Assembly (NCBI RefSeq): GCF_015062615.1
Contig: NZ_SUUH01000001.1
Span: 124,001 to 188,000 of the forward strand
Direction: 5' to 3'
Origin: Denitrobacterium detoxificans
GTDB lineage: Bacteria; Actinomycetota; Coriobacteriia; Coriobacteriales; Eggerthellaceae
DNA length: 64,000 bases
A program made the position numbers and the translations under genes. Below are positions 24,854-34,818 of this stretch, piece after piece. Below the pieces are notes generated by a model. The model saw only the letters and a list, made by a program, of their open reading frames with translations, searched no databases and was not told the DNA's origin. The number at the start of each line of letters is the position of its first letter. Positions within the stretch are counted from its first letter, which is position 1.

Positions 24854-25534
24854 CTACGCCTTCGCGCCATACTGCTCGTAGTACGCATCGATGCTGGCCT
24901 TCATGGCGTCATCGATGACCACGCGGCCCTGGCATTCGCGGTTGTACAGGTATTCCGTGACCTCGGCCATGTCGACGATGCAGGCAGTGGGGAAACCGTA
25001 CTTGTCGGAGACCTCGTCGATGGCGGCCTTCACGCCACCCTTGCCCACTTCCATGCGGTTCAGGGAAACCATGAGGCCCTTCACCTCGATATTGGCAATG
25101 GACGAGATCAGCGGATAGGTTTCATCGATGGATTTGCCCGACGTGGTCACGTCTTCCACCATTACCACGCGCGCGCCATCGTAGAGCTCGGCGCCCAGCA
25201 GGCTGCCACCCTCGCCGTGATCCTTCTTCTCCTTGCGGTTCGAGCAATAGCGCACTTCCTTGCCGTAGAGCTCGTGATAGGCCATGGCGGTGACCACCGA
25301 CAGCGGAATGCCCTTGTACGCAGGGCCAAAGACAATGTCGAAATCGTCGCCGAAGTTATCGTGAATGGCGCGAGCGTAATAGCAGCCCAGGCGATGGAGC
25401 TGGTCACCGGTGACATAGGCACCCGCGTTCATGAAGAACGGGGACTTGCGGCCACTCTTCAGGGTAAACTCGCCGAACTTGAGCACCTCGGATTCAACCA
25501 TGAACTCGATGAACTCGCGCTTGTACTCTTCCAT
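24854..25534 (-). CDS. pyrE: Orotate phosphoribosyltransferase
   Basis: A 226-residue enzyme that makes orotidine 5'-phosphate from orotate and PRPP. The PRPP-binding motif is VVMVEDVTTSGKSI; FGPAYKGIPLSV and the flexible loop NRKEKKDHGEGG are also present. ATG 25534 follows AAAGG. It is the last gene of a four-gene minus-strand set and the only pyrimidine-synthesis gene in the window. Confidence 0.94.
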   Translation of the reverse strand: MEEYKREFIEFMVESEVLKFGEFTLKSGRKSPFFMNAGAYVTGDQLHRLGCYYARAIHDNFGDDFDIVFGPAYKGIPLSVVTAMAYHELYGKEVRYCSNRKEKKDHGEGGSLLGAELYDGARVVMVEDVTTSGKSIDETYPLISSIANIEVKGLMVSLNRMEVGKGGVKAAIDEVSDKYGFPTACIVDMAEVTEYLYNRECQGRVVIDDAMKASIDAYYEQYGAKA

Positions 25535-25560
25535 GCACGCAACCTTTCCGCGAACGTAAT

Positions 25561-26412
25561 CTAAAGCGTCTCAACGATACCACGGATAAGCAGCTCGAAC
25601 TGCTTTTCGCGCGTTTTCGCCAAAACCATGACCTCTTCTCCCGAAGGGGACGCGCCTCCTGCGCCATCGACCGCCCCAATGCCCGCGGCCATGTTCGATA
25701 CGAGCGAAATGCCCAGAACACGCATACCCACATGACGAGCGGCAATGACCTCCTCGATGACGCTCATGGCAACCGTATCGGCGCCCAACACGCGAAAGGC
25801 CCTGATCTCGGCAGGGGTTTCGAAGCTCGGACCCAGCAAGCCCAGGTACACGCCCTCGTGAACGCGAATGCCGCGTTCCTCGGCCACGCGCAATGCCGTG
25901 GCCCGCAAGGCCGGGTCGTAGCAATCGGTCATGCTGAAGAAGCGCTCGGCAAGCGCAGCCGCATCGGGATTGGCAATGGGATTGCGCCCCGTGAGATTGA
26001 TGTGATCGCGCATAACGCAGAAGTCACCGGGACGATACTGCTCGTTAATTCCTCCGGCAGCGTTCGTCGTGCACATCGCGGGCACGCCCAAGCGCTGCAT
26101 GAGCCAAATGGGGAACGCAACCTGCGTGGAGGAATACCCTTCGTATGCATGCAGGCGACCCTGCATGGCCAGAACGCTCTTGCCGGAAAGCGTGCCGCAT
26201 ACGAACTGGCCCTTATGACCCTCCGCAGTGCTTACCTGCATGTGGGGAACATCGCCAAAGGGAATGATGATGGGGTCCTCGATGGAATCGGCAAGCGGAT
26301 TCAATCCGCTGCCCAGCACCAGGCCCAAGCTAAACGAACGGGGGCCGATGATGCCCTGAATGTAGGATGCCGCCTCGTCGAGATGCTGGGAAAGAATGTT
26401 TTCGCTGCTCAT
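25561..26412 (-). CDS. punA: Purine nucleoside phosphorylase
   Basis: A 283-residue trimeric-type purine nucleoside phosphorylase (inosine/guanosine). GLVLGSGLNPLAD binds phosphate; GRLHAYEGYSSTQVAFPIWLM, TTNAAGGIN and GLLGPSFETPAEIRAFRVLGADTVAMS are family blocks. ATG 26412 follows AGAGGAGA. Role: nucleoside salvage. Confidence 0.93.
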   Translation of the reverse strand: MSSENILSQHLDEAASYIQGIIGPRSFSLGLVLGSGLNPLADSIEDPIIIPFGDVPHMQVSTAEGHKGQFVCGTLSGKSVLAMQGRLHAYEGYSSTQVAFPIWLMQRLGVPAMCTTNAAGGINEQYRPGDFCVMRDHINLTGRNPIANPDAAALAERFFSMTDCYDPALRATALRVAEERGIRVHEGVYLGLLGPSFETPAEIRAFRVLGADTVAMSVIEEVIAARHVGMRVLGISLVSNMAAGIGAVDGAGGASPSGEEVMVLAKTREKQFELLIRGIVETL

Positions 26413-26454
26413 GTTCTCCTCTTTCGAACGGAACCTGCAGCGGTAATCATACCG

Positions 26455-27405
26455 CTATTCGAGCGGCGCAGAGGCAACGAGCACACGTGGACGACCCGCA
26501 AGGTCCACGGCAATACGGCAGGCGGCGAAGCCAGCTTCCACTGCAATGGCACGCGCCTCGTCCAGGCACGTCTCATGCAGCTCGACCGCCAGCACACCAC
26601 CCGGAGCAAGCAGCTCCAAAGCAGCGGGAACGATACGGCGATACAAGTCGAGCCCGTCTTCCCCACCATCGAGCGCAAGCGAGGGCTCGTAGTCCATGAC
26701 CTCGTGGCTCATCTCACCCAATACGGCCGTGGGAATGTAAGGAGGATTCGATATCACCAGGTCGACCGTGCCATTCCATGCCGCGGGAACGCCCTTCGCC
26801 AGGTCGCCTTGAACGACGTCAACGCGTTCGGACAACCCCAGCTCGGCGGCATTCAAGCGCGCGAGCTCGATGGCGTCATCGGAAATGTCGGTGGCAACGA
26901 CCTGGGATTGGGGAACTTCCTTGGCAATGGAGCACGCAATGCAACCCGAGCCCGTGCAAAGGTCCACAACGCGAAACGGCTGCGGTTCGGCGGGCGTGGA
27001 AGCCTCCTCGCCCTCCGCTTCGCCTTCGGGTGCGACAGAAGCGGTTCGCAAGGCGGCAATACGGGGCTTGCATGCGGAAAGGGCTTCGCTCACCAGCACT
27101 TCCGTTTCGGGACGTGGAATGAGCACGCCTGGCTTCACACGCACCGTGATGAAGCGGAAGTCGGTGGTGCCGGTAATGTACTGAAGCGGCTCGCCCGCGC
27201 CACGCCTGCGCGTGTAATCACGCAACGTGTCACGTTCGGCCATGGAAAGCGGACGGTCGAGGTCGGCGTAGAGCTGAATGCGGGATACGCCCAGCGCTTC
27301 GGCAACGAGCCATTGAGCGGAGAGCAACGGATTCTCGTCGCCCCGTTCGGAAAGGTAGCCACTAATCCAGTCGAGGATCCTCTTGACCGTCCACGTTTCG
27401 GACAT
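26455..27405 (-). CDS. prmC: Release factor glutamine methyltransferase
   Basis: A 316-residue SAM-dependent enzyme that methylates the Gln of the GGQ motif in release factors. VVDLCTGSGCIACSIAKEVP binds SAM and NPPYIPT is the substrate-Gln motif. An acidic insert (about residues 120-138) lies just before the catalytic domain. Its ATG directly abuts the prfA stop, so enzyme and substrate genes are translationally linked. Confidence 0.94.
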   Translation of the reverse strand: MSETWTVKRILDWISGYLSERGDENPLLSAQWLVAEALGVSRIQLYADLDRPLSMAERDTLRDYTRRRGAGEPLQYITGTTDFRFITVRVKPGVLIPRPETEVLVSEALSACKPRIAALRTASVAPEGEAEGEEASTPAEPQPFRVVDLCTGSGCIACSIAKEVPQSQVVATDISDDAIELARLNAAELGLSERVDVVQGDLAKGVPAAWNGTVDLVISNPPYIPTAVLGEMSHEVMDYEPSLALDGGEDGLDLYRRIVPAALELLAPGGVLAVELHETCLDEARAIAVEAGFAACRIAVDLAGRPRVLVASAPLE

Positions 27406-28479
27406 TTATACGGCCTGCTCCAGCTTGCGCGCACGGTCGGCAGCCTGCAGAGCCGTGATGAGCTCGTCGATGCCAGCGCCGCCCGCATTGAGCAGAATGC
27501 CGTTGTACGTGCCGTTGTAGCCAATGCGATGGTCGGTCACGCGGTCCTGGGGGCCATTGTACGTGCGAATCTTCTCGGAACGGTCGCCCGTGCCAATCTG
27601 GGCACGACGCTCCGCGCCCTCGGCTGCGCGCTGCTCTTCGAGCATCTTGTCGTACAGACGGGCACGCAGAACGGCCATGGCGGCAATCTTGTTCTGCAGC
27701 TGCGACTTCTGGTCCTGGGACTGAACGACCAGGCCCGTGGGCAGGTGCGTGATGCGCACGGCGGAGTCGGTGGTGTTAACGCACTGACCACCCGGGCCGC
27801 CAGCGCGATATACGTCGATGCGCAGGTCTTCCTGCTTGATGTCAACTTCCACCTCGTCGGCTTCGGGAAGCACGGCAACGGTGGCCGTGGAGGTGTGGAT
27901 GCGACCCTGGCTTTCCGTCTTGGGAACGCGCTGCACGCGGTGCACGCCCGATTCGAACTTCATCTCGGAATAGACGCGATCGCCCTTCACCTTGAACTGG
28001 ATTTCCTTGTAGCCACCAGCTTCGGAAGCGGAAGCATCGAGCGTTTCGATCTTCCAGCCCTTTTCGTCGGCCAGGTGGGAGTACATCTTGTACAGGTCAC
28101 CCGCGAAGATGGCAGCCTCGTCGCCGCCAGCGCCAGCGCGAATCTCGACGATGATGTCCTTATCGTCGGCCGGGTCGGCGGGAATGAGCATGAACTTGAT
28201 ATCCTCTTCCAGGCCGGGCAGCTCGGCGTCGATGCGCGCGATTTCCTCCTGGGCGAATTCCTTCATGTCGGCCTCGCCGAGCATTTCCTTGGCTTCGGCC
28301 AGGTCTTCCAGGTCCTTCACGTACTTTTCCGCAGCCTTGGCGAGCGGAGTCTGATTGGAGTACTCCTTGGCAAGGCGGTTGTATTCCTTCTGGTTACCCA
28401 GCACGGCAGGGTCGGTCATCTTGACCTGAATTTCGCGGTAAGCCTCGATGATCTTCTCGAGCTTTTCCTTTTCGAGCAT
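27406..28479 (-). CDS. prfA: Peptide chain release factor 1
   Basis: A 357-residue RF1. The GGQ motif (AGGPGGQCVNTTDSAVR, about residue 225) hydrolyses peptidyl-tRNA, and the N-terminal coiled coil is present. ATG 28479 is preferred because AAGG lies 8 bases upstream; a GTG at 28494 is in frame but has no site. Confidence 0.94.
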   Translation of the reverse strand: MLEKEKLEKIIEAYREIQVKMTDPAVLGNQKEYNRLAKEYSNQTPLAKAAEKYVKDLEDLAEAKEMLGEADMKEFAQEEIARIDAELPGLEEDIKFMLIPADPADDKDIIVEIRAGAGGDEAAIFAGDLYKMYSHLADEKGWKIETLDASASEAGGYKEIQFKVKGDRVYSEMKFESGVHRVQRVPKTESQGRIHTSTATVAVLPEADEVEVDIKQEDLRIDVYRAGGPGGQCVNTTDSAVRITHLPTGLVVQSQDQKSQLQNKIAAMAVLRARLYDKMLEEQRAAEGAERRAQIGTGDRSEKIRTYNGPQDRVTDHRIGYNGTYNGILLNAGGAGIDELITALQAADRARKLEQAV

Positions 28480-28500
28480 AACTGCACCCTTCACATGTAT

Positions 28501-28535
28501 TCACGAAAACGCGCCGCCAGCGCGACGCGTTCTCG
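28501..28535 (-). terminator. Weak terminator of trxB
   Basis: AACGCG (28508-28513) pairs with CGCGTT (28526-28531); TTTTCG follows on the minus strand. The stem is short and the loop GC-rich, so this is tentative. Confidence 0.4.
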
Positions 28536-28588
28536 TATATCTTCGTTTGCCCCGCTCGTATGCGGAGCCGCAATGTAACTGGGCTATC

Positions 28589-29509
28589 TTAACATGATGC
28601 AAGCCACTCTGCAGCGACCTCCGCAGCATTTGCACCATCGGAAACCGCCGTGCTCACCTGACGAAGCCGCTTGGTTCGCACGTCACCCGCCGCAAACACG
28701 CCCTCGAGAGCAGTGACCCCGTTCTCATCGGCCACGATGTAGCCAGATTCGTTCAGGGGCAGCACCTGGGCGAAAGGCTCGGTGTTCGGAACCTTGCCCA
28801 CGGCAACGAACACTGCGCTCGTGGTAATGACGCGCTCCTCGCCCGTTTCGACATCGGCGATGACCACCTGGGAGACCTTGCCGTCTTCCCCGCGGATCTC
28901 GCGAATGACGGAATTCCATTCGAAGGAAACGTTCTCGGCGGCTTCCATCTGCTGGCGGCTCGCAGCGCTCACGCGCAGAGTGTCACGGCGATGGACGACA
29001 TGCACCTTGTTGCACAAGCGCGCCAGGTAGATTGCATCGCTTGCAGCGGTTTCGCCGCCGCCAACGACCACGACATCCTTGCCACGGAAGAACCCACCGT
29101 CGCAGGTGGCGCAATAGGATACGCCCTTGCCTGCATACTCGGCCTCACCAGGGACGTCGAGCTTGCGACTGCGTGCACCCGGAGCGAAGATGATCGCACG
29201 CGCCTGGTACGTGCCCTGCGCGGTAACCACCTGCTTGGGCGAAGAAGAGACGTCTACGGACAGCACGTCTTCCTGGATGCTCTGAGCGCCAAAGCGCGTT
29301 GCCTGGCCGCTCATCTGCATTGCAAGGTCGAACCCGCTCACGCCTTCGGAGAAGCCGGGGTAATTGTCCACCTGCGCGGTTTCGCCCATCTGGCCACCGG
29401 GCATCATGCGTTCGAACATTGCCGTGGAAAGGCCCGCACGCGCAGCGTAAAGACCTGCGGTAAGGCCAGCAGGGCCCTGCCCAATAATTGCGATATCGTA
29501 TACACCCAT
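28589..29509 (-). CDS. trxB: Thioredoxin reductase
   Basis: A 306-residue NADPH-dependent flavoenzyme. FAD motif IAIIGQGPAGLTAGLYAARAG, NADPH motif VVGGGETAASDAIYLA, and redox-active YCATCDGGFF in between. ATG 29509 is chosen for GAGG 8 bases upstream; the frame stays open for 150 bases further without sense as protein. It follows trxA by 20 bases, so the two form an operon. Confidence 0.94.
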   Translation of the reverse strand: MGVYDIAIIGQGPAGLTAGLYAARAGLSTAMFERMMPGGQMGETAQVDNYPGFSEGVSGFDLAMQMSGQATRFGAQSIQEDVLSVDVSSSPKQVVTAQGTYQARAIIFAPGARSRKLDVPGEAEYAGKGVSYCATCDGGFFRGKDVVVVGGGETAASDAIYLARLCNKVHVVHRRDTLRVSAASRQQMEAAENVSFEWNSVIREIRGEDGKVSQVVIADVETGEERVITTSAVFVAVGKVPNTEPFAQVLPLNESGYIVADENGVTALEGVFAAGDVRTKRLRQVSTAVSDGANAAEVAAEWLASC

Positions 29510-29529
29510 GATATCGACCTCGCTACGTG

Positions 29530-29838
29530 CTAGTCGAACAGAGCCAGAACGGAAGCCTTGGGCTGGGCGCCAAGCGTCTGGTTCTTGATTTCCCCGCCCT
29601 GGAACACGATGAGGGTGGGAATGCTCATGACGCCATAGCGCTGGGCAATATCGGGGCACTCGTCAACATTCACCTTGTAGACGCTCGCCTTGCCAGACAT
29701 CTCATTGGCAACCTCGTCAATCGTCGGCGACATCATCTTGCAGGGGCCGCACCAATCGGCGTAGAAGTCGACAAGCACGGGCTCGGAAGCCTGAAGGACC
29801 TTGGAATCGAATTCTGCCGAAGAAAGTACCTGAGCCAT
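29530..29838 (-). CDS. trxA: Thioredoxin
   Basis: A 102-residue thioredoxin with the WCGPCK active site, the cis-proline region GVMSIPTLIVF and normal length. ATG 29838 follows AAAGGAG. It is reduced by the TrxB encoded just downstream. Confidence 0.96.
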   Translation of the reverse strand: MAQVLSSAEFDSKVLQASEPVLVDFYADWCGPCKMMSPTIDEVANEMSGKASVYKVNVDECPDIAQRYGVMSIPTLIVFQGGEIKNQTLGAQPKASVLALFD

Positions 29839-30064
29839 GATTACTCCTTTTCGTTGTGCGCAATGCGCTCTATGTATTGGTGACCACTATACTCCCAAAA
29901 CCCCATCGCGGAAGGAGGAAGCCCGCATCGTTATCATTTCGTCACATCTAATTGCACGCAATTCAATTTCCCATTGCAGCTTTGTTTTGCCATCTATTCG
30001 CCGAATGGAGGTGAAAGCGAGGCGAGATAGCCCATACAATAGGGAGCAAACGATGGGAGGAACC

Positions 30065-30523
30065 ATGCGAAACGCCATACTCTGCGCCCTGCTGTGCACA
30101 ACATGCCTTCTCTTTGCCGGTTGCTCGAGCAGCGCGAATAGCACCCAGGAATCGCAGGAGGCCAACCAAGAGGCCGTAAGCGATAGCACTCAGAACGAGG
30201 ATGCCAACTCCGACGCATCCAAGGAATCGGAGAATAAGGCCAGCAGCACTACCCCGCTTTTCGAATTCGACCTTGCGCAGGGCGAGCAATCGGAATCGGT
30301 CACCGTTCAGGAAAACACGAATCTGCAGATGGAAGCAGAGGTAACCGCAGGCGAAGCAACGCTTACGATTACCGAAGCCGGCGGATACGCCGCCTTCAGC
30401 CGTTCGCTTTCGGGCGAAGTGTTCCAGACCATCGACGGACTGGCACCGGGCACGTACACCGTAACGGTTTCAGGCGACGCCGAAGGCATCGTGGCATTCA
30501 GCCAGGTTACCGCTGGAAAGTAA
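30065..30523 (+). CDS. Small lipoprotein of unknown function
   Basis: A 152-residue secreted lipoprotein. The signal peptide is MRNAILCALLCTTCLLFAGC with lipobox LFAGC; it is followed by a Ser/Glu/Asn-rich linker of about 60 residues and an 80-residue domain with beta-strand character (LTITEAGGYAAFSRSLSGE and GTYTVTVSGDAEG). ATG 30065 follows GGGAGGAACC. No family was recognised. It is divergent from trxA, and its stop directly touches that of the convergent SEC-C gene. Confidence 0.75.
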   Translation: MRNAILCALLCTTCLLFAGCSSSANSTQESQEANQEAVSDSTQNEDANSDASKESENKASSTTPLFEFDLAQGEQSESVTVQENTNLQMEAEVTAGEATLTITEAGGYAAFSRSLSGEVFQTIDGLAPGTYTVTVSGDAEGIVAFSQVTAGK

Positions 30524-32107
30524 TTAGCGTCCGCAGCAGTCGCGATACTCGAGCCCACTACCACAGGGGCACGGATCGTTGCTGCCCACCTTCATGAGCT
30601 CGCCGCGCTCATCGTAGAACTCACGGCGACCCGTAAGCCTCTCGCGCACCTCACGCGGAGACCAGCCATTGTTTTCCCATGAGGGCACGTTGTCGTAGAC
30701 GTTCGCCACTAGCTGGCGTAGGCGCGACTTGTCGGCGCAGCAGCCATCGAGCCCCAGCTGGTGCGTATAGGCGTGCATGGCCTGCACGTCGCCAATTTCG
30801 ATGGCGCCCAAAACAAGCTCCTCCACTACCCTGTCGGCAAAGAGATAATCGTCCTGCCCGTCGGGTATGCGCTCGTCCAAAAACGAGATGAGCATCTGAA
30901 CGCAGGGATTGTCGAATATGACGTCGAAGGCATCGACATCAGGCGAATACGGCGGGAGCGGGCGCATCGAGAACTTCTCATGCTCGCGTGCCAGGTAATG
31001 GCGCATGCCATCAAGGTTGCCCAGCTCATCTTCGAGCATGCGGCGAAAATCGGCGATATTGCGCTCCATGGAGGCAAATGCCCTCACGGACGTTCCCCCA
31101 GCGATGCGATGTGCCACCTGCTCGGCAACGTACTCCTCATCGAGCGTGAAGTGCATCGCATGCACGTGCTCGCCCTCGATCCAGATAACGAACGGCGCTT
31201 CCTTGTCCTGACCAGCTCGAACGGCAAGCGTGCGAAACTCGGATTCGCCCATGGGCTCCTGCACGCACGCGCAATACTGACGATACGCATCGGAAAGGCG
31301 AACGATACCGCAGTACAGCGTGCAAAGCCCAATGATGCTAAGCGCTTCATCTTCCTTCGTTAGGGAGGGCGCGGGCTTCGATTCCCCGAAACGACGATCG
31401 AGGTCGCGCTCGACCGCCTCATCGCGCTCCTTGCCGGAAAGCCCCGCCAGTGCACCGCGATGGAACCCCTGGGGCAGTACCTCGGGCTCCTGGCCCTGAT
31501 GGCGATCGAGCGAGTTCATGAAGTTCTCGAACTCGAGCATGCTCTGCGCTTCGTGATAGGCGCTGGAACGCTGCAGGAACTCATCAACCGTGGAGACGAC
31601 GCCCTGCTGGCACCGCTCCTCGAATTCGTCGGCAATGGCGCGCGCACGCGCCTCGGGCACGTCGCCAATGGAGAGGAACCCGTCGTAGATGATCGAACCC
31701 TCGAACGGAAGGAGCACGGCATCGACGAGCGCGGGAACCCTGCCCAGCACCTCTTCCCAATCGGCTTCAACGCCCGAAACGCTGTAGATGCCCGATTCGT
31801 GCATGAGGATGGCATGTCCTTGCTGGTACCTCACGACGGTGAACGTGCCGGAAATCGCATGCTTCCACGACTGCGTGAGCGCCAGGTCGGCCTGCGGCAG
31901 GTCGTAGGGGTTGTCGCGCACGAAGTCGTCGATTACGGCAACGTTCTCCCACAACTCATGTGCGATGAGCGTCAGCTTCGCCTCGATGAGAGGATCGCGA
32001 TCGTCAACCTCGTTCGCATCGACTACGTTGAACCGCCCATTCACATACGTGAGCAGGCAATCCATGACATCGAAAAACCTATCGCACTGGGAATCGGTAA
32101 GATGCAT
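30524..32107 (-). CDS. SEC-C motif protein of unknown function
   Basis: A 527-residue cytoplasmic protein ending in a textbook SEC-C zinc motif (NDPCPCGSGLEYRDCCG, last 17 residues), as found in SecA and many uncharacterised proteins. The rest is mainly helical and acidic and matches no family I know. ATG 32107 lies 8 bases after the polA stop with GGGG upstream, so it is co-transcribed with polA. Confidence 0.75.
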   Translation of the reverse strand: MHLTDSQCDRFFDVMDCLLTYVNGRFNVVDANEVDDRDPLIEAKLTLIAHELWENVAVIDDFVRDNPYDLPQADLALTQSWKHAISGTFTVVRYQQGHAILMHESGIYSVSGVEADWEEVLGRVPALVDAVLLPFEGSIIYDGFLSIGDVPEARARAIADEFEERCQQGVVSTVDEFLQRSSAYHEAQSMLEFENFMNSLDRHQGQEPEVLPQGFHRGALAGLSGKERDEAVERDLDRRFGESKPAPSLTKEDEALSIIGLCTLYCGIVRLSDAYRQYCACVQEPMGESEFRTLAVRAGQDKEAPFVIWIEGEHVHAMHFTLDEEYVAEQVAHRIAGGTSVRAFASMERNIADFRRMLEDELGNLDGMRHYLAREHEKFSMRPLPPYSPDVDAFDVIFDNPCVQMLISFLDERIPDGQDDYLFADRVVEELVLGAIEIGDVQAMHAYTHQLGLDGCCADKSRLRQLVANVYDNVPSWENNGWSPREVRERLTGRREFYDERGELMKVGSNDPCPCGSGLEYRDCCGR

Positions 32108-32115
32108 CGAAGCCC

Positions 32116-34770
32116 CTAGTGAGCCTGCGCCCAGTTTTCGCCCGACTGCACGTCGACGATAAGGGGCACCGAAAGCTCAACCACGTTCTCCATGACTTCG
32201 CGCAACAGCTCGCTTACCGGCTCCACCTGATCGGCAGGAACGGACAAGTCGAGTTCGTCGTGCACCTGAATCATGAGCTTCGCGTTGGGGAACTCGTGAC
32301 GCAGGCGGTTTTCGGCTTGGACCATGGCAAGCTTGATGATGTCGGCCGCACTGCCTTGCATGGGATGGTTCATAGCCGTACGCTCCGCAAACGAACGCTG
32401 CTGCACGTTGCGCACGTTGATCTCGGGAATGTGACGCTTGCGCCCGAACATGGTCTGGGCGTAGCCGTTCTCGCGAGCGAATTCCACGACGCCATCAAGG
32501 TAGGAGCGAACGCCCGGATACGCCTCGAAGTACTGGTCGATCATTTGCTGCGCCTCGGCAAAGGAGACCTTCAGGGTCTGCGAGAGACCATAGGCCTGCT
32601 GGCCATACACGATGCCGAAATTCACGGCCTTCGCGCGGCTGCGCAGTTCGGGCGTGACTTCCTCGATGGGCACGCCGAATACATGCGAAGCGGTGGCGGC
32701 ATGGAAGTCGGCACCAGAATTGAATGCGGCAACCAAGTGCTCGTCGCCCGAAAGATGCGCAAGCAAGCGCAGTTCAATCTGCGAATAGTCCGCCGACACG
32801 AATACGTGACCTTCGGTAAGCGGCACGAAGCACTCGCGGATATGGCGGCCAAACGCCGTGCGTACGGGAATGTTCTGCAGGTTGGGGTCGCTCGAGCTCA
32901 GGCGGCCCGTGGTGGTAACCGTCTGATTGAACGAGGTATGAAGGCGACCGTCGCCGCGACGCATCTTCGGCAGCGCGTCGATGTACGTGCCCTTGATCTT
33001 CGCAAGCTCGCGGTACTTCAGGATAAGACCCGGAAGCTCGTGCTCGTTTGCAAGCTCGGAAAGCACCTTGGCGTCGGTGGAATAGCCACGCGAGGTCTTC
33101 TTCTTCGGCTTCAGGCCGATGACCTCGAACAAAATATGGCCCACCTGCTTGGGAGAATCGACGTTGAACTCCTCCCCTGCAAGCTCGTAGATTTGCGCAA
33201 CGAGTGCGTCCAAATCGCCCTGGGTCTTTTCACCCAGTGCGCGGAGATGATCGACGTCGATAGCCGCACCCACGCGTTCCATATGTGCAAGCACGGAAAC
33301 GAGCGGCGCATCGATGTCGCTGTAGACGTCGTAGACGCCATCATCTTCCATGCGCTTGCTCAGCTCGGTGGCAAGCAGACGGATGGCAGCCGCCTGAATG
33401 ACCAGCTCATCAGCTTCGGAAGAGCCCTGCGGCAACGCACCGCCCAAGTAGCGCTCGGCAAGATGCGCCGGCGCGTAATCGCGCGCAGAGGAATCGAGCA
33501 CGTAAGCGGCAAGGCTCACGTCGAACAGCTTCATATCGAACAGATCGTGCGTATGAATGAGCTTCTCTTCGGCAGTATCGGCGGGATACACTTCGCCCGC
33601 AACTGCCTTGGCATCGTATACGGCAACGGGAATGACACCCGAAACCAAAACCGCATGAGACAACATAGCCTGAGCCTGTGACCCCTCAAGCAGCGCACAT
33701 GCCTTCGCCGTGGAAACGGCCAGCATAAGATCGTCGCCAAAGATGGAACCCTGATCGCTCTTGAGGAAGGCAACGCCCACAACATCGTCTGCGTCGTGCG
33801 CCACGCCGTCGTCGAGAACCTCGTCGGCAAACACCTTGGCGTCGTCTCCCGTAAGGTAATCGCGCCAGGGAATCTCGACGCTATGCTGAACCGCCTGGCC
33901 GCCAATAAGCGCAAGAGCCTTGCCCAGATGGGCCTTCAGGCGCAGCTTGTCGAACGCCTCCGAAACGGATTCAGCGGTATACGAGGGGAACGATACGGCA
34001 TCGAGGTCGAGCTCGAAGTCGAGGTCGCGCTTGATAATGGCAACATCGCGCGACAGGAAGGCCGCATCGCGATTATTGGTAAGGTTCTCGAGCTGCTTGC
34101 CCTTCAGCTTGTCGAGGTTTTCGTACACGCCCTCCATGCTGCCAAACTGCTGCAGGAGCTTGGAGGCGCTCTTCGGGCCAATGCCCGGCACGCCTGGGAT
34201 GTTGTCGGCGGAATCGCCCATGAATCCCAGGTAATCGGGAATCTGCTCCGGGGTGACGCCATACTTTTCCTGAACGCCCGCCGGATCGTAGATCACGACA
34301 TCGGAAATGCCCTTCTTCGTATTCACGATATGCGTATGCTCGCTGGCAAGCTGGCAGGCGTCCTTGTCGCCCGTAACCAGGAGCGAATCGTACCCAAGGG
34401 CATCGGCACGAGCAGAAATGGTTCCCAGGATGTCGTCGCCTTCCCAACCGGGGACCTTCACCACGGGAATGTTCATGCTCGCAAGGATTTCCTCGACAAG
34501 CGGGAACTGCACGCGCAGCTCGTCGTCCATGGGAGGACGCTGTGCCTTGTACTGCTCGAGCGCTTCGATGCGAAACTTCGGCTTTCCCACGTCGAACGCG
34601 CAAACGACCGCGTCGGGAGCGGCAACCTCGATGAACTTGAAGAACATGGAGAGGAAGCCGAACACGGCGTTGGTGGGAGTGCCGTCGGGCGCGTTCATGG
34701 TGGGCGGCACCGCGTGATATGCGCGATGCATCAGGGAGTTTCCGTCGATGACAGCTATTTTCTTAGGCAT
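32116..34770 (-). CDS. polA: DNA polymerase I
   Basis: An 884-residue polymerase. The N-terminal 5'-3' exonuclease domain is complete (IDGNSLMHRAYHA, FDVGKPKFR, GDKDACQL, YLGFMGDSADNIPGVPGIGPKSA). The polymerase domain has motif A SADYSQIELR (Asp about 661), motif B RAKAVNFGIVYGQQAYGLS and motif C VHDELD (about 837-839). The middle domain lacks the DxE of an active 3'-5' exonuclease; the corresponding stretch reads FGDDLMLAVSTAKAC. Proofreading is therefore probably absent, as in Taq and Bacillus enzymes. The SEC-C gene follows. Confidence 0.95.
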   Translation of the reverse strand: MPKKIAVIDGNSLMHRAYHAVPPTMNAPDGTPTNAVFGFLSMFFKFIEVAAPDAVVCAFDVGKPKFRIEALEQYKAQRPPMDDELRVQFPLVEEILASMNIPVVKVPGWEGDDILGTISARADALGYDSLLVTGDKDACQLASEHTHIVNTKKGISDVVIYDPAGVQEKYGVTPEQIPDYLGFMGDSADNIPGVPGIGPKSASKLLQQFGSMEGVYENLDKLKGKQLENLTNNRDAAFLSRDVAIIKRDLDFELDLDAVSFPSYTAESVSEAFDKLRLKAHLGKALALIGGQAVQHSVEIPWRDYLTGDDAKVFADEVLDDGVAHDADDVVGVAFLKSDQGSIFGDDLMLAVSTAKACALLEGSQAQAMLSHAVLVSGVIPVAVYDAKAVAGEVYPADTAEEKLIHTHDLFDMKLFDVSLAAYVLDSSARDYAPAHLAERYLGGALPQGSSEADELVIQAAAIRLLATELSKRMEDDGVYDVYSDIDAPLVSVLAHMERVGAAIDVDHLRALGEKTQGDLDALVAQIYELAGEEFNVDSPKQVGHILFEVIGLKPKKKTSRGYSTDAKVLSELANEHELPGLILKYRELAKIKGTYIDALPKMRRGDGRLHTSFNQTVTTTGRLSSSDPNLQNIPVRTAFGRHIRECFVPLTEGHVFVSADYSQIELRLLAHLSGDEHLVAAFNSGADFHAATASHVFGVPIEEVTPELRSRAKAVNFGIVYGQQAYGLSQTLKVSFAEAQQMIDQYFEAYPGVRSYLDGVVEFARENGYAQTMFGRKRHIPEINVRNVQQRSFAERTAMNHPMQGSAADIIKLAMVQAENRLRHEFPNAKLMIQVHDELDLSVPADQVEPVSELLREVMENVVELSVPLIVDVQSGENWAQAH

Positions 34771-34818
34771 AGGAACACGCTTCCCGGTAAAAACAACTTA
34801 CGAATAGTTGAGTATACC

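Noticed and set aside
25732..28578. 948-codon plus-strand frame opposite punA, prmC and prfA
   Set aside because: It is antisense to three recognised housekeeping genes and has no family features; it reflects codon bias on the other strand.
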